In this document: positions 34,964-45,893 of the stretch, piece by piece
Position numbering within the stretch: the first letter of the stretch is position 1
Layout of the letters: each line of letters begins with the position of its first letter
Assembly: GCF_003934285.1 (NCBI RefSeq)
Contig: NZ_RQWJ01000003.1
Span: 492,501-556,500, forward strand
Source of the DNA: Brevundimonas fluminis
GTDB lineage: Bacteria > Pseudomonadota > Alphaproteobacteria > Caulobacterales > Caulobacteraceae
DNA length: 64,000 nt
Direction: 5' to 3'
Program-made: the position numbers and the translations under genes
Notes under the pieces: model-generated
The model's database searches: none
Seen by the model: only the letters and a program-made list of their open reading frames with translations
What the model was told of the DNA's origin: nothing

Positions 34964-35497
34964 TTACGACTTTTCGGGGGCTGCGCCAACCTGAGCCGGT
35001 CGGCGGCGGTCGCTGAGGAAACCGTCGACGAACAGCAGGATGACGCCGACGGTGATCGCCGCGTCGGCGACGTTGAAGACCCAGGGGAACACGCCCGTGC
35101 CCGAGAAGTCCAGGAAGTCCACGACGTAGCCGTACTGGAAGCGGTCGATCGCGTTGCCGATCGCCCCGCCGATCACGAGCCCGATCGCGGTGATCAGGAT
35201 CCGGCGGTCGGTCCGCGTCGCCCACCAGACCAGGAAGCCGGACACGAGCACCGAGAAGACCGTCAGCGCCCAGCGCGCCTCGCCGCCGCCGAACAGGCCG
35301 AAGCTGACGCCGGTGTTGCGGACCATGGTGATCTGGAAGATGCCCGGAATGATCTCGGCGAAGCGGTGTCCGCTGGGGATCATCGACACGTCGGACACGT
35401 CGGCGGATCCCAGCACCCAGGCCTTGGTGGCCTGATCCAGCAGGATGATGAGGAGGGCGAAGCCGTAGGCCGCCCAGGCGATGCGGGGGATCTTCAT
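34964..35497 (-). CDS. lspA: lipoprotein signal peptidase (signal peptidase II)
   Basis: A 177-residue four-helix membrane aspartyl protease that removes signal peptides from diacylglyceryl-modified prolipoproteins. The conserved blocks are visible: LLDQATKAWV, TMVRNTGVSFGLF, IGGAIGNAIDRFQYGYVVDF (first catalytic Asp region) and FNVADAAITVG (second). The many lipoproteins encoded in this window are its potential substrates. It is followed by the DUF3035 lipoprotein and preceded by tipF, all on the minus strand. Confidence 0.96.
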   Translation of the reverse strand: MKIPRIAWAAYGFALLIILLDQATKAWVLGSADVSDVSMIPSGHRFAEIIPGIFQITMVRNTGVSFGLFGGGEARWALTVFSVLVSGFLVWWATRTDRRILITAIGLVIGGAIGNAIDRFQYGYVVDFLDFSGTGVFPWVFNVADAAITVGVILLFVDGFLSDRRRPAQVGAAPEKS

Positions 35498-35529
35498 GCG
35501 GCGCGGTTAGCAGGCGGCGACGGTCAAGG

Positions 35530-36804
35530 CTAGCCGACGCGGCGCCGCCGCGTCTCCGCCGTGCGCAGGGTGGAGCGCAGGAATTCGGCGGGCGGATCCG
35601 TCTCGGCCAGCACGTCTTCCTTTATGGCGCGCGGCTCGCCGAACAGGTGGCCCTGTCCGATGCCGACGTCCAGCTCCAGAACGTCGACGATCTGGCGCTC
35701 GCTTTCGCATTTCTCGGCGATCACCTCGATGCCGTAGCGCCGGGTCAGCCCGGCGAAGTCCGCGGCGCGGATGTCGGGCAGCGAGGGCAGGGGCGCCGCG
35801 CCGTCCAGGTCCAGCAGCTGCTCGATCAGAAGATCGGCCGCCACCTTCACGAACCGCACGTCCGACCGCTGCAGGTCGGCGAAGTCCAGATCCAGCGTCT
35901 GCACCTTGTCGATGGAGAAGCGGAAGCCGAGGTCGGCCAGCTTGGCCATGTTGCGCGCCTCGACCGCGCCGCGGGCGTCGAAATTGGCCTGCCCCAGCTC
36001 GAAGATCAGGGCCTGGTTCAGGTCGCGGTTCTGGCTCAGGAACTCGAGGAACTGCGGGAAGAAGGTCTCGTCGCCCAGAGACGACAGCGCGACGTTGCAG
36101 AACACCCCGACCTTGCGGTCCTGTCGCGCCAGGCGCCGCACGATCTGGGCGCAGCGGAACAGCAACAGGTTGTCGATGGCCGGCACCAGTCCCTCGCCCT
36201 CGGCGATCGACAGATACTCGGCCGGCATCATCACCCGGTCGGTCGAATCGCGCAGGCGGGTGAAGCTTTCGTAGAAGACCGTCCGACGCTGCGGCAGGCT
36301 GACCACCGGCTGCAGATACAGGTCGACGCGGTTCTCCGTCAGGGCGTCGTGCACGGTGCGCAGCAGGGCGTCCGCGGCGCGGCGATGACGGTCCTCGAAC
36401 GGGCTGGCGGGCGGGCGGGCGTCGGCCAGGCGCTGATCCACGCTCTCGCTCATCTGCTGGATCAGCGTCTCCAGCATGCGGACTTCCCCGGTCAGCTCCT
36501 CGGCCCGGGACAGCGGGCCGCTCTCGATGGCCTGGGCCAGGTCCGACAGGGCGCCCTGGGTCTGCTCCATCGCGTCGGCCAACAGGCGATGCGCCTCGCG
36601 CACCTGACCGATCTCGGCCGACAGCGCCCGCGCGCGCGCCGCCGAGGCGACGGCCACGTGGACGGCGGCCAGCACCCCCAGCGTCCCCAGGGCCCCGGCC
36701 ACGCCGGCCCCGACGCCCAGACCGCCCCGCCACAGCAGGGCGCCCACGGTCATGCCGAGGAACAGATAGCCGAAGAACAGGAAGCCCGTGGTGACCGCGC
36801 GCAT
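35530..36804 (-). CDS. tipF: TipF-like membrane EAL-domain protein
   Basis: A 424-residue protein from ATG 36804. Two transmembrane helices (residues ~7-25 and 31-53) precede a coiled coil (~58-125) and an EAL-class domain (~150-400). This is the layout of Caulobacter TipF, a c-di-GMP-responsive factor that positions the flagellum. The signature EAL is ESF (YESFTRL, residues 178-184) and other catalytic metal residues look altered (FELGQANFD, FSIDKVQTLDLDF), so it probably binds but does not hydrolyse c-di-GMP. The orthology is by layout. It is divergent from the SDR gene at 36908. Confidence 0.85.
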   Translation of the reverse strand: MRAVTTGFLFFGYLFLGMTVGALLWRGGLGVGAGVAGALGTLGVLAAVHVAVASAARARALSAEIGQVREAHRLLADAMEQTQGALSDLAQAIESGPLSRAEELTGEVRMLETLIQQMSESVDQRLADARPPASPFEDRHRRAADALLRTVHDALTENRVDLYLQPVVSLPQRRTVFYESFTRLRDSTDRVMMPAEYLSIAEGEGLVPAIDNLLLFRCAQIVRRLARQDRKVGVFCNVALSSLGDETFFPQFLEFLSQNRDLNQALIFELGQANFDARGAVEARNMAKLADLGFRFSIDKVQTLDLDFADLQRSDVRFVKVAADLLIEQLLDLDGAAPLPSLPDIRAADFAGLTRRYGIEVIAEKCESERQIVDVLELDVGIGQGHLFGEPRAIKEDVLAETDPPAEFLRSTLRTAETRRRRVG

Positions 36805-36907
36805 CGGGACAGATGACCCTTTCCGGGTGGAATCGCCCGAGTATCCGGCTATTGCGTCGGAACGGCCAGAGACGGGCCGCAGAAACTTGGGAATGAAGGG
36901 GCCGCCG

Positions 36908-37678
36908 ATGGAATTGTTCGACCTCACCGGCAAGACGGCCGTGATCACCGGCTCCTCGCGCGGCATCGGCAGGGCGATCGCCGAGCGGCTGGCCGAGCAC
37001 GGCGCCAACGTCGTCATCTCGTCGCGCAAGCCCGGGCCCTGCGACGATGTGGCGGCCGAGATCAACGCCCGCTTCGGCGCCGGCCGCGCCGTCGCCGTCC
37101 CTGCCAACATAGCCTCGAAGGAGGACCTGCAGCGGCTGGTGGACCGGACCCGCGCCGCCTTCGGCCGGATCGACGTCCTGGTCTGCAACGCCGCGTCGAA
37201 CCCCTATGCCGGGCCGATGGCGGGCATCTCGGACGAGCAGTTCGACAAGATCCTTCAGAACAACGTCGTCTCCAACCACTGGCTGATCCAGATGGTCGCG
37301 CCGGAGATGCTGGAGCGGAAGGACGGGTCGATCATCATCGTCTCGTCCATCGGCGGCCTGCGCGGCAACGCCCTGATCGGCGCCTACAACGTCTCCAAGG
37401 CCGCCGACATGCAGCTCGCGCGCAACCTGGCGGTCGAGTGGGGGCCTTCGAACGTGCGCGTGAACTGCATCGCGCCCGGCCTGATCAAGACCGACTTCGC
37501 CCGCTATCTCTGGGAGAATCCGGAGATCCTGAAGGTCGCGACCGATCCGGCCCCGCTGCGCCGCATCGGCATGCCGGACGAGATCGCGGGCGCCGCCGTC
37601 TATCTGGCCTCGCCGGCCTCCACCTACATGACCGGCCAGACCCTGGTCGTGGACGGCGGCATCACCATTGCCTGGTGA
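36908..37678 (+). CDS. SDR-family oxidoreductase
   Basis: A 256-residue classical short-chain dehydrogenase. The cofactor site is TGSSRGIGRA, followed by the NAAS motif, the catalytic Ser (IIIVSSIGG) and the YxxxK pair (GAYNVSKAA). The C-terminus has GQTLVVDGGITIAW, typical of 3-oxoacyl-reductase-like or sugar-alcohol SDRs. The substrate is unknown. The start is ATG 36908 after AAGGGG; an ATG five codons earlier is possible. Its last 11 bases overlap the TTG start of the acyltransferase gene. Confidence 0.9.
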   Translation: MELFDLTGKTAVITGSSRGIGRAIAERLAEHGANVVISSRKPGPCDDVAAEINARFGAGRAVAVPANIASKEDLQRLVDRTRAAFGRIDVLVCNAASNPYAGPMAGISDEQFDKILQNNVVSNHWLIQMVAPEMLERKDGSIIIVSSIGGLRGNALIGAYNVSKAADMQLARNLAVEWGPSNVRVNCIAPGLIKTDFARYLWENPEILKVATDPAPLRRIGMPDEIAGAAVYLASPASTYMTGQTLVVDGGITIAW

Positions 37679-38591
37679 GAAGACCAGTCTCGCTCAGGAT
37701 CTGGCCTGGCGGCTGGAGGCGGTCGCCTTCGCGGGCCTGACGACCCTGCTGCGGGCTCTGGGGGTCGAGCGGGCCTCGGACTTCGGCGGCTGGCTGCTCC
37801 GGACCCTCGGGCCGAAGACGGGCACCCACCGCACGGTGATCCGCAACCTGCGCATCGCCTTCCCCGAGATGAACTCCGCCGACCGCGAAAGGCTGGCGCT
37901 GGAAAGCTGGGAACGCACCGGCCGCACCTTCGCCGAAACGACCCTGCTGGACCGGATCACGATGGAGTCCGGACGCCTTGAGATCGTCGGGCTGGACCGG
38001 CTGCACGCCATCCGCGACTCGGGTCGTCCGGTGGTGTTCGTCTCGGGCCATCTGGCCTGCTTCGAGACCATGCCCGCCGCCATCCTCGCGGCCGGGGTGC
38101 CGTGCCAGATCACCTATCGCGCCATCAACAATCCCTACGTCGACGCCCAGGTCAGGGCCGCCCGCGCCCGCTACGGCGTGAAGCTGTTCGCGCCCAAGGG
38201 CGGAGACGGCGCGCGCGAGCTGCTGGCCGGGCTGGAGCGCGGCGAGTCCGTGGCCCTGATGAACGATCAGAAGTTCAACGAAGGCCCGGAGGTGACCTTC
38301 TTCGGCCAGCCGGTGAACGCCGCGCCCGGCCCTTCACGGCTGGCCCTGCGCTTCGGCACGGTGCTGCAGCCGATGAGCGTGGTCCGTCTGCCCGGCGTGC
38401 GCTTCCGGGTCACCGCCCACGAACCGATCGTGCTGGAGAAGACCGGCGACCGCCCGGCCGACGTCGCCCGCGGGGTCCAGGCCGTCACCACCTTCGTCGA
38501 GGAGCGCGTGCGAGAGGTCCCGGAGGACTGGTTCTGGGTCCACAAGCGGTGGCCCGACAAGGTCTATGCCGCGCTGTCGCCCGAGGCCTGA
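37668..38591 (+). CDS. LpxL/HtrB-family lipid A acyltransferase
   Basis: A 307-residue late lipid A acyltransferase-like protein that would add a secondary acyl chain to lipid A at the inner membrane. The catalytic HxxxxE-type motif is in VSGHLACFETMP, and the family phrases YRAINNPYVD, LMNDQKFNEGPEVTFFG and EDWFWVHKRWP are present. The only near-terminal start is TTG at 37668, overlapping the SDR stop. Its 3' end overlaps the opposing receiver gene by 28 bp. The exact acyl position and chain are not predictable. Confidence 0.9.
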   Translation: MPGEKTSLAQDLAWRLEAVAFAGLTTLLRALGVERASDFGGWLLRTLGPKTGTHRTVIRNLRIAFPEMNSADRERLALESWERTGRTFAETTLLDRITMESGRLEIVGLDRLHAIRDSGRPVVFVSGHLACFETMPAAILAAGVPCQITYRAINNPYVDAQVRAARARYGVKLFAPKGGDGARELLAGLERGESVALMNDQKFNEGPEVTFFGQPVNAAPGPSRLALRFGTVLQPMSVVRLPGVRFRVTAHEPIVLEKTGDRPADVARGVQAVTTFVEERVREVPEDWFWVHKRWPDKVYAALSPEA

Positions 38592-39085
38592 GCCCGTTCC
38601 GCATCGGTCGCCCGGCGATAGGGGCCCTTGAAGCCGCGCGCGTCGGTCCGGCGTCGGTCCGGCCCGAAGTATCCTTCGGTCTTCACGAACGGGCGGGGCT
38701 TGAAGATCACCGCGTTCAGGCGGTCGAAGATGGCCTTGGCCGTGATCGGCTTGACCACGAACTCGGTCACGCCGGCGTCGCGCGCTTCGGTGACCCGGCT
38801 CTTCTCGGAGTGCCCGGTCATCATGATGATCGGGAGATAGGGGTTCGGGCTGTCCGCGCTGTTGCGGACCAGCCGGGTGAACTCCACCCCGTCCAGCGGG
38901 AACATGTTGAAGTCGACGATGGCGACGTCGAAGGCCTGCTCCTTCAGCGCGTCCAGCCCGGCGCCGCCGTCGCCGACTTCGCGGATCTTGCGGACGCCGG
39001 CGGACTGCAGGATCGCCGAGGTGATGGCGCGCATGTGCTGGTTGTCGTCCACCAGCAGGACTTGAAGGGCGTTCAGGGCCGACAT
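38564..39085 (-). CDS. single-domain response regulator with basic C-terminal tail
   Basis: A 173-residue receiver protein. Asp13 and Asp14 form the acidic pocket (LLVDDNQHMR), Asp58 is the phospho-acceptor (VAIVDFNMFPLDGVEF), with the Thr in IMMTGHS and the Lys in FVVKPIT. No output domain follows, only ~45 residues rich in Arg (GPDRRRTDARGFKGPYRRAT). It may pass phosphate or bind a partner, as CheY-like proteins do in Caulobacter. No kinase gene is adjacent. Its 3' end is antisense to that of the acyltransferase gene. Confidence 0.9.
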   Translation of the reverse strand: MSALNALQVLLVDDNQHMRAITSAILQSAGVRKIREVGDGGAGLDALKEQAFDVAIVDFNMFPLDGVEFTRLVRNSADSPNPYLPIIMMTGHSEKSRVTEARDAGVTEFVVKPITAKAIFDRLNAVIFKPRPFVKTEGYFGPDRRRTDARGFKGPYRRATDAERAQASGDSAA

Positions 39086-39206
39086 GGATCAGGAATCGCA
39101 TCGCCGTCTGAGCACGGCCGGACCATCAGATTACAGAGCGGTAAGGACCCGGTAAATCACGGCTGAAACAATTCTTCATCGTCGGCATAGGCGCAGGTGA
39201 TGGAGC

Positions 39207-40028
39207 TCAGGCGCGCACCAGCAGCGACGGATCCAGGTTCCGGTCTCGCCATTTCAGGCGCCAGCAGAGATGCGGTCCGGTGGCCCGCCCGCTCGACCCG
39301 ACGCGTCCGATCACGTCGCCCCGCGCCACGCGGTCTCCCTTGCTCACGTGGAGGCGCGACTGATGCAGACAGGCGCCGATCAGCCCCTGTCCGTGGTCGA
39401 TCAGCGTCAGTCCGCCCTCGAAATGCAGGTCCCGATCGGCGAGGGTGACGGTCCCGGCCGCGGGCGCCCGGATCGGCGTGCCGGCTTCGGCGCCGAGATC
39501 GATGCCGTAGTGGGGCCTGGCCGGCGTGCCGTTCAGGATGCGCTGGGCGCCCCAGCCGCTGGTCACCCGCACGGTCTCCAGCGGCCAGCGAAAACCGTCG
39601 CGGAAGTCGTCTCCGTCGACCCGGCTGGCGAAGCCCTCGGCCTTCAGGGCGACCTCCCGCTGGATCCGCTCGAGCAGCGCCGGATCGGCGGGCTCGACCG
39701 TCGAAGGGGGCAGGCCGTCGATCCGGCTTGTGGGAAAGCTTCCCCGCGCGATCTCCAGCACCCGGCGCGTCTCGGACCGGCCTTCCCGGACGATGATCTC
39801 CGCGGTTCCCGCCGCGTCCCGGTCGAAGCCGACGAAGAACCAGCCCGACGCCGAGGCCTGGGTCAGCGCCTCGCCGTCGACGTAGACCATGGCCCGGGGC
39901 GTCGTGCGCCCGATGGCGTGGCCGCCCTGCTGGAATCGGCCGGTCAGATCCAGCGGGACCTCGGCCCGTGCCGCCGCCGCGACGGCCAGCCCTCCGACGC
40001 CCGCCAGCAGCGCGCGCCGGCGCATCAT
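39207..40028 (-). CDS. M23-family peptidase (LytM-type), exported
   Basis: A 273-residue protein with a basic start and a signal peptide (RRALLAGVGGLAVAAAARA). After an N-terminal beta domain it carries an M23 domain: GWGAQRILNGTPARPHYGID (zinc His and Asp), APAAGTVTLADR, and the final metal-site motif in TGPHLCWRLKW, where HLC replaces the usual HLH, as in other alphaproteobacterial relatives I recall. It is probably a peptidoglycan endopeptidase or amidase activator in the periplasm. Its ATG overlaps the stop of DUF2093 as TGATG. Confidence 0.88.
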   Translation of the reverse strand: MMRRRALLAGVGGLAVAAAARAEVPLDLTGRFQQGGHAIGRTTPRAMVYVDGEALTQASASGWFFVGFDRDAAGTAEIIVREGRSETRRVLEIARGSFPTSRIDGLPPSTVEPADPALLERIQREVALKAEGFASRVDGDDFRDGFRWPLETVRVTSGWGAQRILNGTPARPHYGIDLGAEAGTPIRAPAAGTVTLADRDLHFEGGLTLIDHGQGLIGACLHQSRLHVSKGDRVARGDVIGRVGSSGRATGPHLCWRLKWRDRNLDPSLLVRA

Positions 40029-40219
40029 CACCGGGGCCCGCCCAGGGCCTGAGCCGCCTCGGCGGGGCCGGCATAGGCCTCCTGGCGCTGCACCGACCAG
40101 TAACGCAGCCCCTCCAGCGGGATCGGCTTGCCGCTCACGGCGCAACGGACGAACCGCCCCGGCTTCACCACGGCGAAATCGCCGTCGCCATAGGACACGC
40201 GGGCTTCCTGATCGCTCAT
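40028..40219 (-). CDS. DUF2093 family protein
   Basis: A 63-residue soluble protein that matches DUF2093 along its length: EARVSYGDGDFAVVKPGRFV, RCAVSGKPIPLEGLRYWSV and YAGPAEA. The CxxSGKPI phrase is family-typical. Function unknown. It overlaps the M23 gene start by one base and lies 37 bp after the xseA stop, so xseA and the two small genes run in the opposite order: DUF2093 then M23 in one transcript, likely from xseA or the leader between. Confidence 0.9.
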   Translation of the reverse strand: MSDQEARVSYGDGDFAVVKPGRFVRCAVSGKPIPLEGLRYWSVQRQEAYAGPAEAAQALGGPR

Positions 40220-40256
40220 GCCGGCAGGTTAGGGGCGGGCGGCCGGGCGCTCAAGA

Positions 40257-41708
40257 TCAGAACAGCGCCCCCTGTTCGGGAGGCGGCGTCTTCGGCCTGA
40301 CGGCCGCCTTCGCGGGGCGCGGCTCGCCGCCGTCGATGGTCGCCCCGGCCGATCCGTCCGGCATGACCAGGCGCACCGCCCGTCCGGGGATCAGCGCGGC
40401 CGCGCTGGTCAGCCAGACGCCGTCCTCCGCCTCCACGCGGGCGAACCCGGGTTTCGGTTTCGCGGGATCGAGGGTCGCGAGCGCGCGCGCCAGCGCCGTC
40501 AGCCGCTCCCCGCGCCGCTCGAGCTGCAGCGGAAACGCCGCCAGCCGCCCCGTCGCCGCGTCCAGCCGCGCGCGCCGCCGTTCGATGGCCCGCTCCAGCA
40601 GATGCGGCCCCAGCCGCGCCCCGACCCCCGCGGCGCGGCGCTCGTGGACGCTGCGGTTACGCTCCAGCCCCGCGCCCAGCCGCAGCGACGCCTGATCCAG
40701 CCGCTGTCGGGGCAGGGCCAGCAGGTCGTCGGCCCGCGCCGGCAGGCCCCGCGCCGCCGCCCGCAGGCGCGTGCGCCGGTCCTCGACCAGCCGTCCCGCC
40801 GCCCGCGCCGAGCGCGCCGACAGGTCCGCGACCCAGCCGATCAGGTCGGCCAGCACCGGCGTGACCATTTCCGCCGCGCCGGTCGGCGTCGGCGCGCGCC
40901 GGTCGGACACGAAGTCGATCAGCGTCGTGTCCGTCTCGTGCCCGACGGCCGAAACGATCGGAATCCGCGCTTCCGCCACGGTCCGGGCGAGCGCCTCGTC
41001 GTTGAACGGCCACAGGTCCTCCACCGATCCCCCGCCGCGCGCCACGATCACCAGATCCGGCCGGGGGATCTCCCCGCCGGGCTGGAGCGCGTCGAAGCCG
41101 CGGATGGCCGTCGCCACCTGCGCCGCCGCCGCGTCCCCCTGCACCACCACGGGCCAGACCATGACCCGGCATGGCCACCGCTCGGCGATGCGGTGCAGAA
41201 CGTCGCGGATCACCGCGCCGGTCGGGCTGGTGATCACGCCGATGACGGCCGGATGCGCGGGCAGGGGCTTCTTGCGCGCCGCTTCGAACAGGCCTTCGTC
41301 CCGCAGCTTCGCCTTCAGCGCCTCCAGCCGCGCCAGCAGGGCGCCCGCCCCGGCCGCCTCCATCGTCTCGATGACGATCTGATAGCTGGATCGCGCCGGA
41401 TAGCTGGTGATCTTGCCCGTGACGATGACTTCCAGCCCCGTCTCCGGCTGGATGCCGAGTCCGCGCACGGACCCTTTCCAGATGACCCCGTCGATGCAGG
41501 CCTTGTCGTCCTTCAGCGTCAGATAGACGTGGCCCGAGGCGTGGCGGTTCACTTTCGAAACCTCGCCGCGCAGGCGGACGTGGCCGAACCGGTCTTCCAG
41601 CGTCCGCTTCAGCGCGAACGACAGTTCCGAGATCGACAGCGGCGGATTGTTGTCCCGCGGCGGCGGCGCCTCGGCGGGGCCTTCGAAGACATAGGAGTCG
41701 TCGGTCAT
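40257..41708 (-). CDS. xseA: exodeoxyribonuclease VII large subunit
   Basis: A 483-residue subunit of exonuclease VII, which degrades single-stranded DNA from both ends. The OB-fold at the N-terminus ([36 protein letters not shown]) is followed by the catalytic core: [37 protein letters not shown] and [21 protein letters not shown] long helical segment and a short acidic tail end the protein. The start is ATG 41708. The small subunit gene is not in the window. Confidence 0.96.
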   Translation of the reverse strand: MTDDSYVFEGPAEAPPPRDNNPPLSISELSFALKRTLEDRFGHVRLRGEVSKVNRHASGHVYLTLKDDKACIDGVIWKGSVRGLGIQPETGLEVIVTGKITSYPARSSYQIVIETMEAAGAGALLARLEALKAKLRDEGLFEAARKKPLPAHPAVIGVITSPTGAVIRDVLHRIAERWPCRVMVWPVVVQGDAAAAQVATAIRGFDALQPGGEIPRPDLVIVARGGGSVEDLWPFNDEALARTVAEARIPIVSAVGHETDTTLIDFVSDRRAPTPTGAAEMVTPVLADLIGWVADLSARSARAAGRLVEDRRTRLRAAARGLPARADDLLALPRQRLDQASLRLGAGLERNRSVHERRAAGVGARLGPHLLERAIERRRARLDAATGRLAAFPLQLERRGERLTALARALATLDPAKPKPGFARVEAEDGVWLTSAAALIPGRAVRLVMPDGSAGATIDGGEPRPAKAAVRPKTPPPEQGALF

Positions 41709-41760
41709 GATCTGATCGTAGTCCGCCCGCATCCTGCGGCAAACCGGAACCGGAGACCTC

Positions 41761-41919
41761 ATGGCCGTCCAGCCCCCAGATCTGCCGCCCCGCGAGCTCG
41801 ATCCGGCGGAGCGCGATCTGGCCAGACGCAGCGGCCAGGCGGCGCTGGCGCCGTGGCTGATCACCGCCGCGGTCGTCCTGCTGGCGGCACTGGCCTTCAT
41901 CGTCTGGGCGCGGGGCTGA
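41761..41919 (+). CDS. very small membrane protein, hypothetical
   Basis: A 52-residue protein: about 30 polar, Asp/Arg-rich residues ([19 protein letters not shown]), then one transmembrane helix ([19 protein letters not shown]) ending ARG. GGAGA precedes the ATG. It is divergent from xseA (52 bp) and lies 43 bp before purD on the same strand, so the two may share a transcript. It would sit in the inner membrane with the N-terminus in the cytoplasm. Confidence 0.7.
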   Translation: MAVQPPDLPPRELDPAERDLARRSGQAALAPWLITAAVVLLAALAFIVWARG

Positions 41920-41962
41920 CGCGCCTTGACCCCGGGGGCGCCCCGCGTCATTCCCCCGGCGG

Positions 41963-43246
41963 ATGAACATCCTGCTGGTCGGATCGGGCGGGCGCGAGCA
42001 CGCCCTGGCGTGGAAGATCGCCCAGTCGCCGCTGTGCCGGCGGCTGGTCTGCGCCCCCGGCAACCCGGGCATCGGCAAGCATGCCGAGCTGCGCCCCGAG
42101 CTGAAGGCCACCGACGCCGAGGGGCTCGCGGCCCTTGCCCGCGAGATGCAGGCAAATCTGGTCGTCGTCGGGCCGGAGTCGGCGCTGGAGGCCGGCCTCG
42201 CCGACCGGCTGGCGGCCGCCGGCATCCCCTGCTTCGGCCCCTCGGCCAAGGCGGCGCGGCTGGAGACGTCCAAGGCGTTCGCCAAGGACTTCATGGAGCG
42301 CTGGGACATCCCGACCGCGGGCTTCGGCGTCTATGAGAAGCTCAATGAGGCCCGGGACGCCCTCAAGGTGTTCAAGCCGCCCTACGTCATCAAGGCGGAC
42401 GGCCTCGCGGCCGGAAAAGGCGTGGCCATCAGTCCGGATCGCAAGGATGCGGAGTCCGAGATCACCCGCATGCTGGGCGGGCGCTTCGGCGCCGCCGGCG
42501 CCCGCGTCGTCATCGAGGAGTTCATGGACGGGGAGGAGGGCAGCCTGTTCGCCCTTTGCGACGGCACGCGCGCCGTCCTGTTCGGGGGCGCCCAGGACCA
42601 CAAGCGCGCCTTCGACGGCGACCTTGGTCCCAACACGGGCGGCATGGGCGCCTATTCCCCGGCGCCGGTCTTCACGCCGGAGCTGGTGGGCGAGGCGGAA
42701 AACCGAATCGTCGCGCCCGTGGTCGCCGCCATGGCGCGCGAGGGCGCCCCGTTCCGCGGCGTCCTCTTCTGCGGCCTGATGGCGACCGAGGCAGGTCCGA
42801 AGGTGGTGGAGTTCAACGCCCGCTTCGGCGACCCGGAATGCCAGGTGCTGATGATGCGGCTGGCCGGCGACGTGGTGCCCTGGCTGCTGGCCTGCGCGCG
42901 CGGCGACCTGTCCCGCATGCCCGCCGCGCCCGAGTTCCGGCCCCAAGCCTGCGTCTGCGTGGTCATGGCGGCGCAGGGCTATCCCGACAGTCCGCTTGAA
43001 GGCTCGATCATCCGGGGCGCCGACCGCGACTTCGGCCTGCACGTGCAGGTCTTCCACGCCGGCACGCGCCGCGACGAGAAGGGCGCCCTGGTGGCCTCCG
43101 GCGGCCGCGTGCTGAACGTCTGCGCCCTCGGCGACGACGTGGCCCAGGCCAGGGAACGCGCCTATGCCGCAGTCAAGGCCATCGACTGGCCCGGCGGCTT
43201 CCACCGTTCCGACATCGCCTGGCGCGCGCTCGAGCCGCGCGACTGA
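41963..43246 (+). CDS. purD: phosphoribosylamine-glycine ligase (GARS)
   Basis: A 427-residue ATP-grasp ligase, the second step of purine synthesis, joining glycine to phosphoribosylamine. The N-terminal domain is [18 protein letters not shown] and CAPGNPGIG; the ATP-grasp core shows [52 protein letters not shown] and [15 protein letters not shown]. The length and motif order match standard PurD. Its product supply fits with glycine made by kbl/tdh elsewhere in the window, but no regulatory link is visible. Confidence 0.97.
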   Translation: MNILLVGSGGREHALAWKIAQSPLCRRLVCAPGNPGIGKHAELRPELKATDAEGLAALAREMQANLVVVGPESALEAGLADRLAAAGIPCFGPSAKAARLETSKAFAKDFMERWDIPTAGFGVYEKLNEARDALKVFKPPYVIKADGLAAGKGVAISPDRKDAESEITRMLGGRFGAAGARVVIEEFMDGEEGSLFALCDGTRAVLFGGAQDHKRAFDGDLGPNTGGMGAYSPAPVFTPELVGEAENRIVAPVVAAMAREGAPFRGVLFCGLMATEAGPKVVEFNARFGDPECQVLMMRLAGDVVPWLLACARGDLSRMPAAPEFRPQACVCVVMAAQGYPDSPLEGSIIRGADRDFGLHVQVFHAGTRRDEKGALVASGGRVLNVCALGDDVAQARERAYAAVKAIDWPGGFHRSDIAWRALEPRD

Positions 43247-43317
43247 TCTCGCGGAACGTGTGAGGAAAGCCGGCGTTTCGCTCCTGCCGACCGAGGATCG
43301 GCTGGAGGGTCGAGGAC

Positions 43318-43466
43318 ATGAAGGCGATCGTCAGGGATCGGGGCGTGCGGCTGGTCGCCGGGCTGTTCCTTCTGTCGTGCGCGGCGTCCGGCTGGCTGGC
43401 GTGGGAGCTGTCGCCCCTCAGCAACGGCACCGATCAGGCCCGCTACGAACGCTTTTTTGAGGCCCG

Positions 43467-43470
<4 letters not shown>
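43318..43470 (+). CDS. very small membrane protein, hypothetical
   Basis: A 50-residue protein with a basic N-terminus (MKAIVRDRGVR), one hydrophobic segment (LVAGLFLLSCAASGWLAWEL) and a polar tail. A good GAGG lies 5-8 nt before the ATG. It lies 71 bp after purD on the same strand. Its TAG interlocks with the stop of the MHYT kinase gene as CTAG. I do not recognise it; the hydrophobic run could also be a lipoprotein-like signal (SCAAS) rather than an anchor. Confidence 0.65.
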
Positions 43471-45791
<2,321 letters not shown>

Positions 45792-45893
45792 TCCGTGCGC
45801 AAGCCGGCATTGTCACGCGAATGGCGGAAACCCGCGTTAAGCGCCGCGGTCCGTCGCGTTCCCCTCCGGGCGTGGACGCTTTAGAGAACCCCG

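Noticed and set aside
40602..41966. 454-codon plus-strand frame opposite xseA
   Set aside because: Arg/Pro-rich composition of an antisense shadow in GC-rich DNA; xseA is clearly the real gene.
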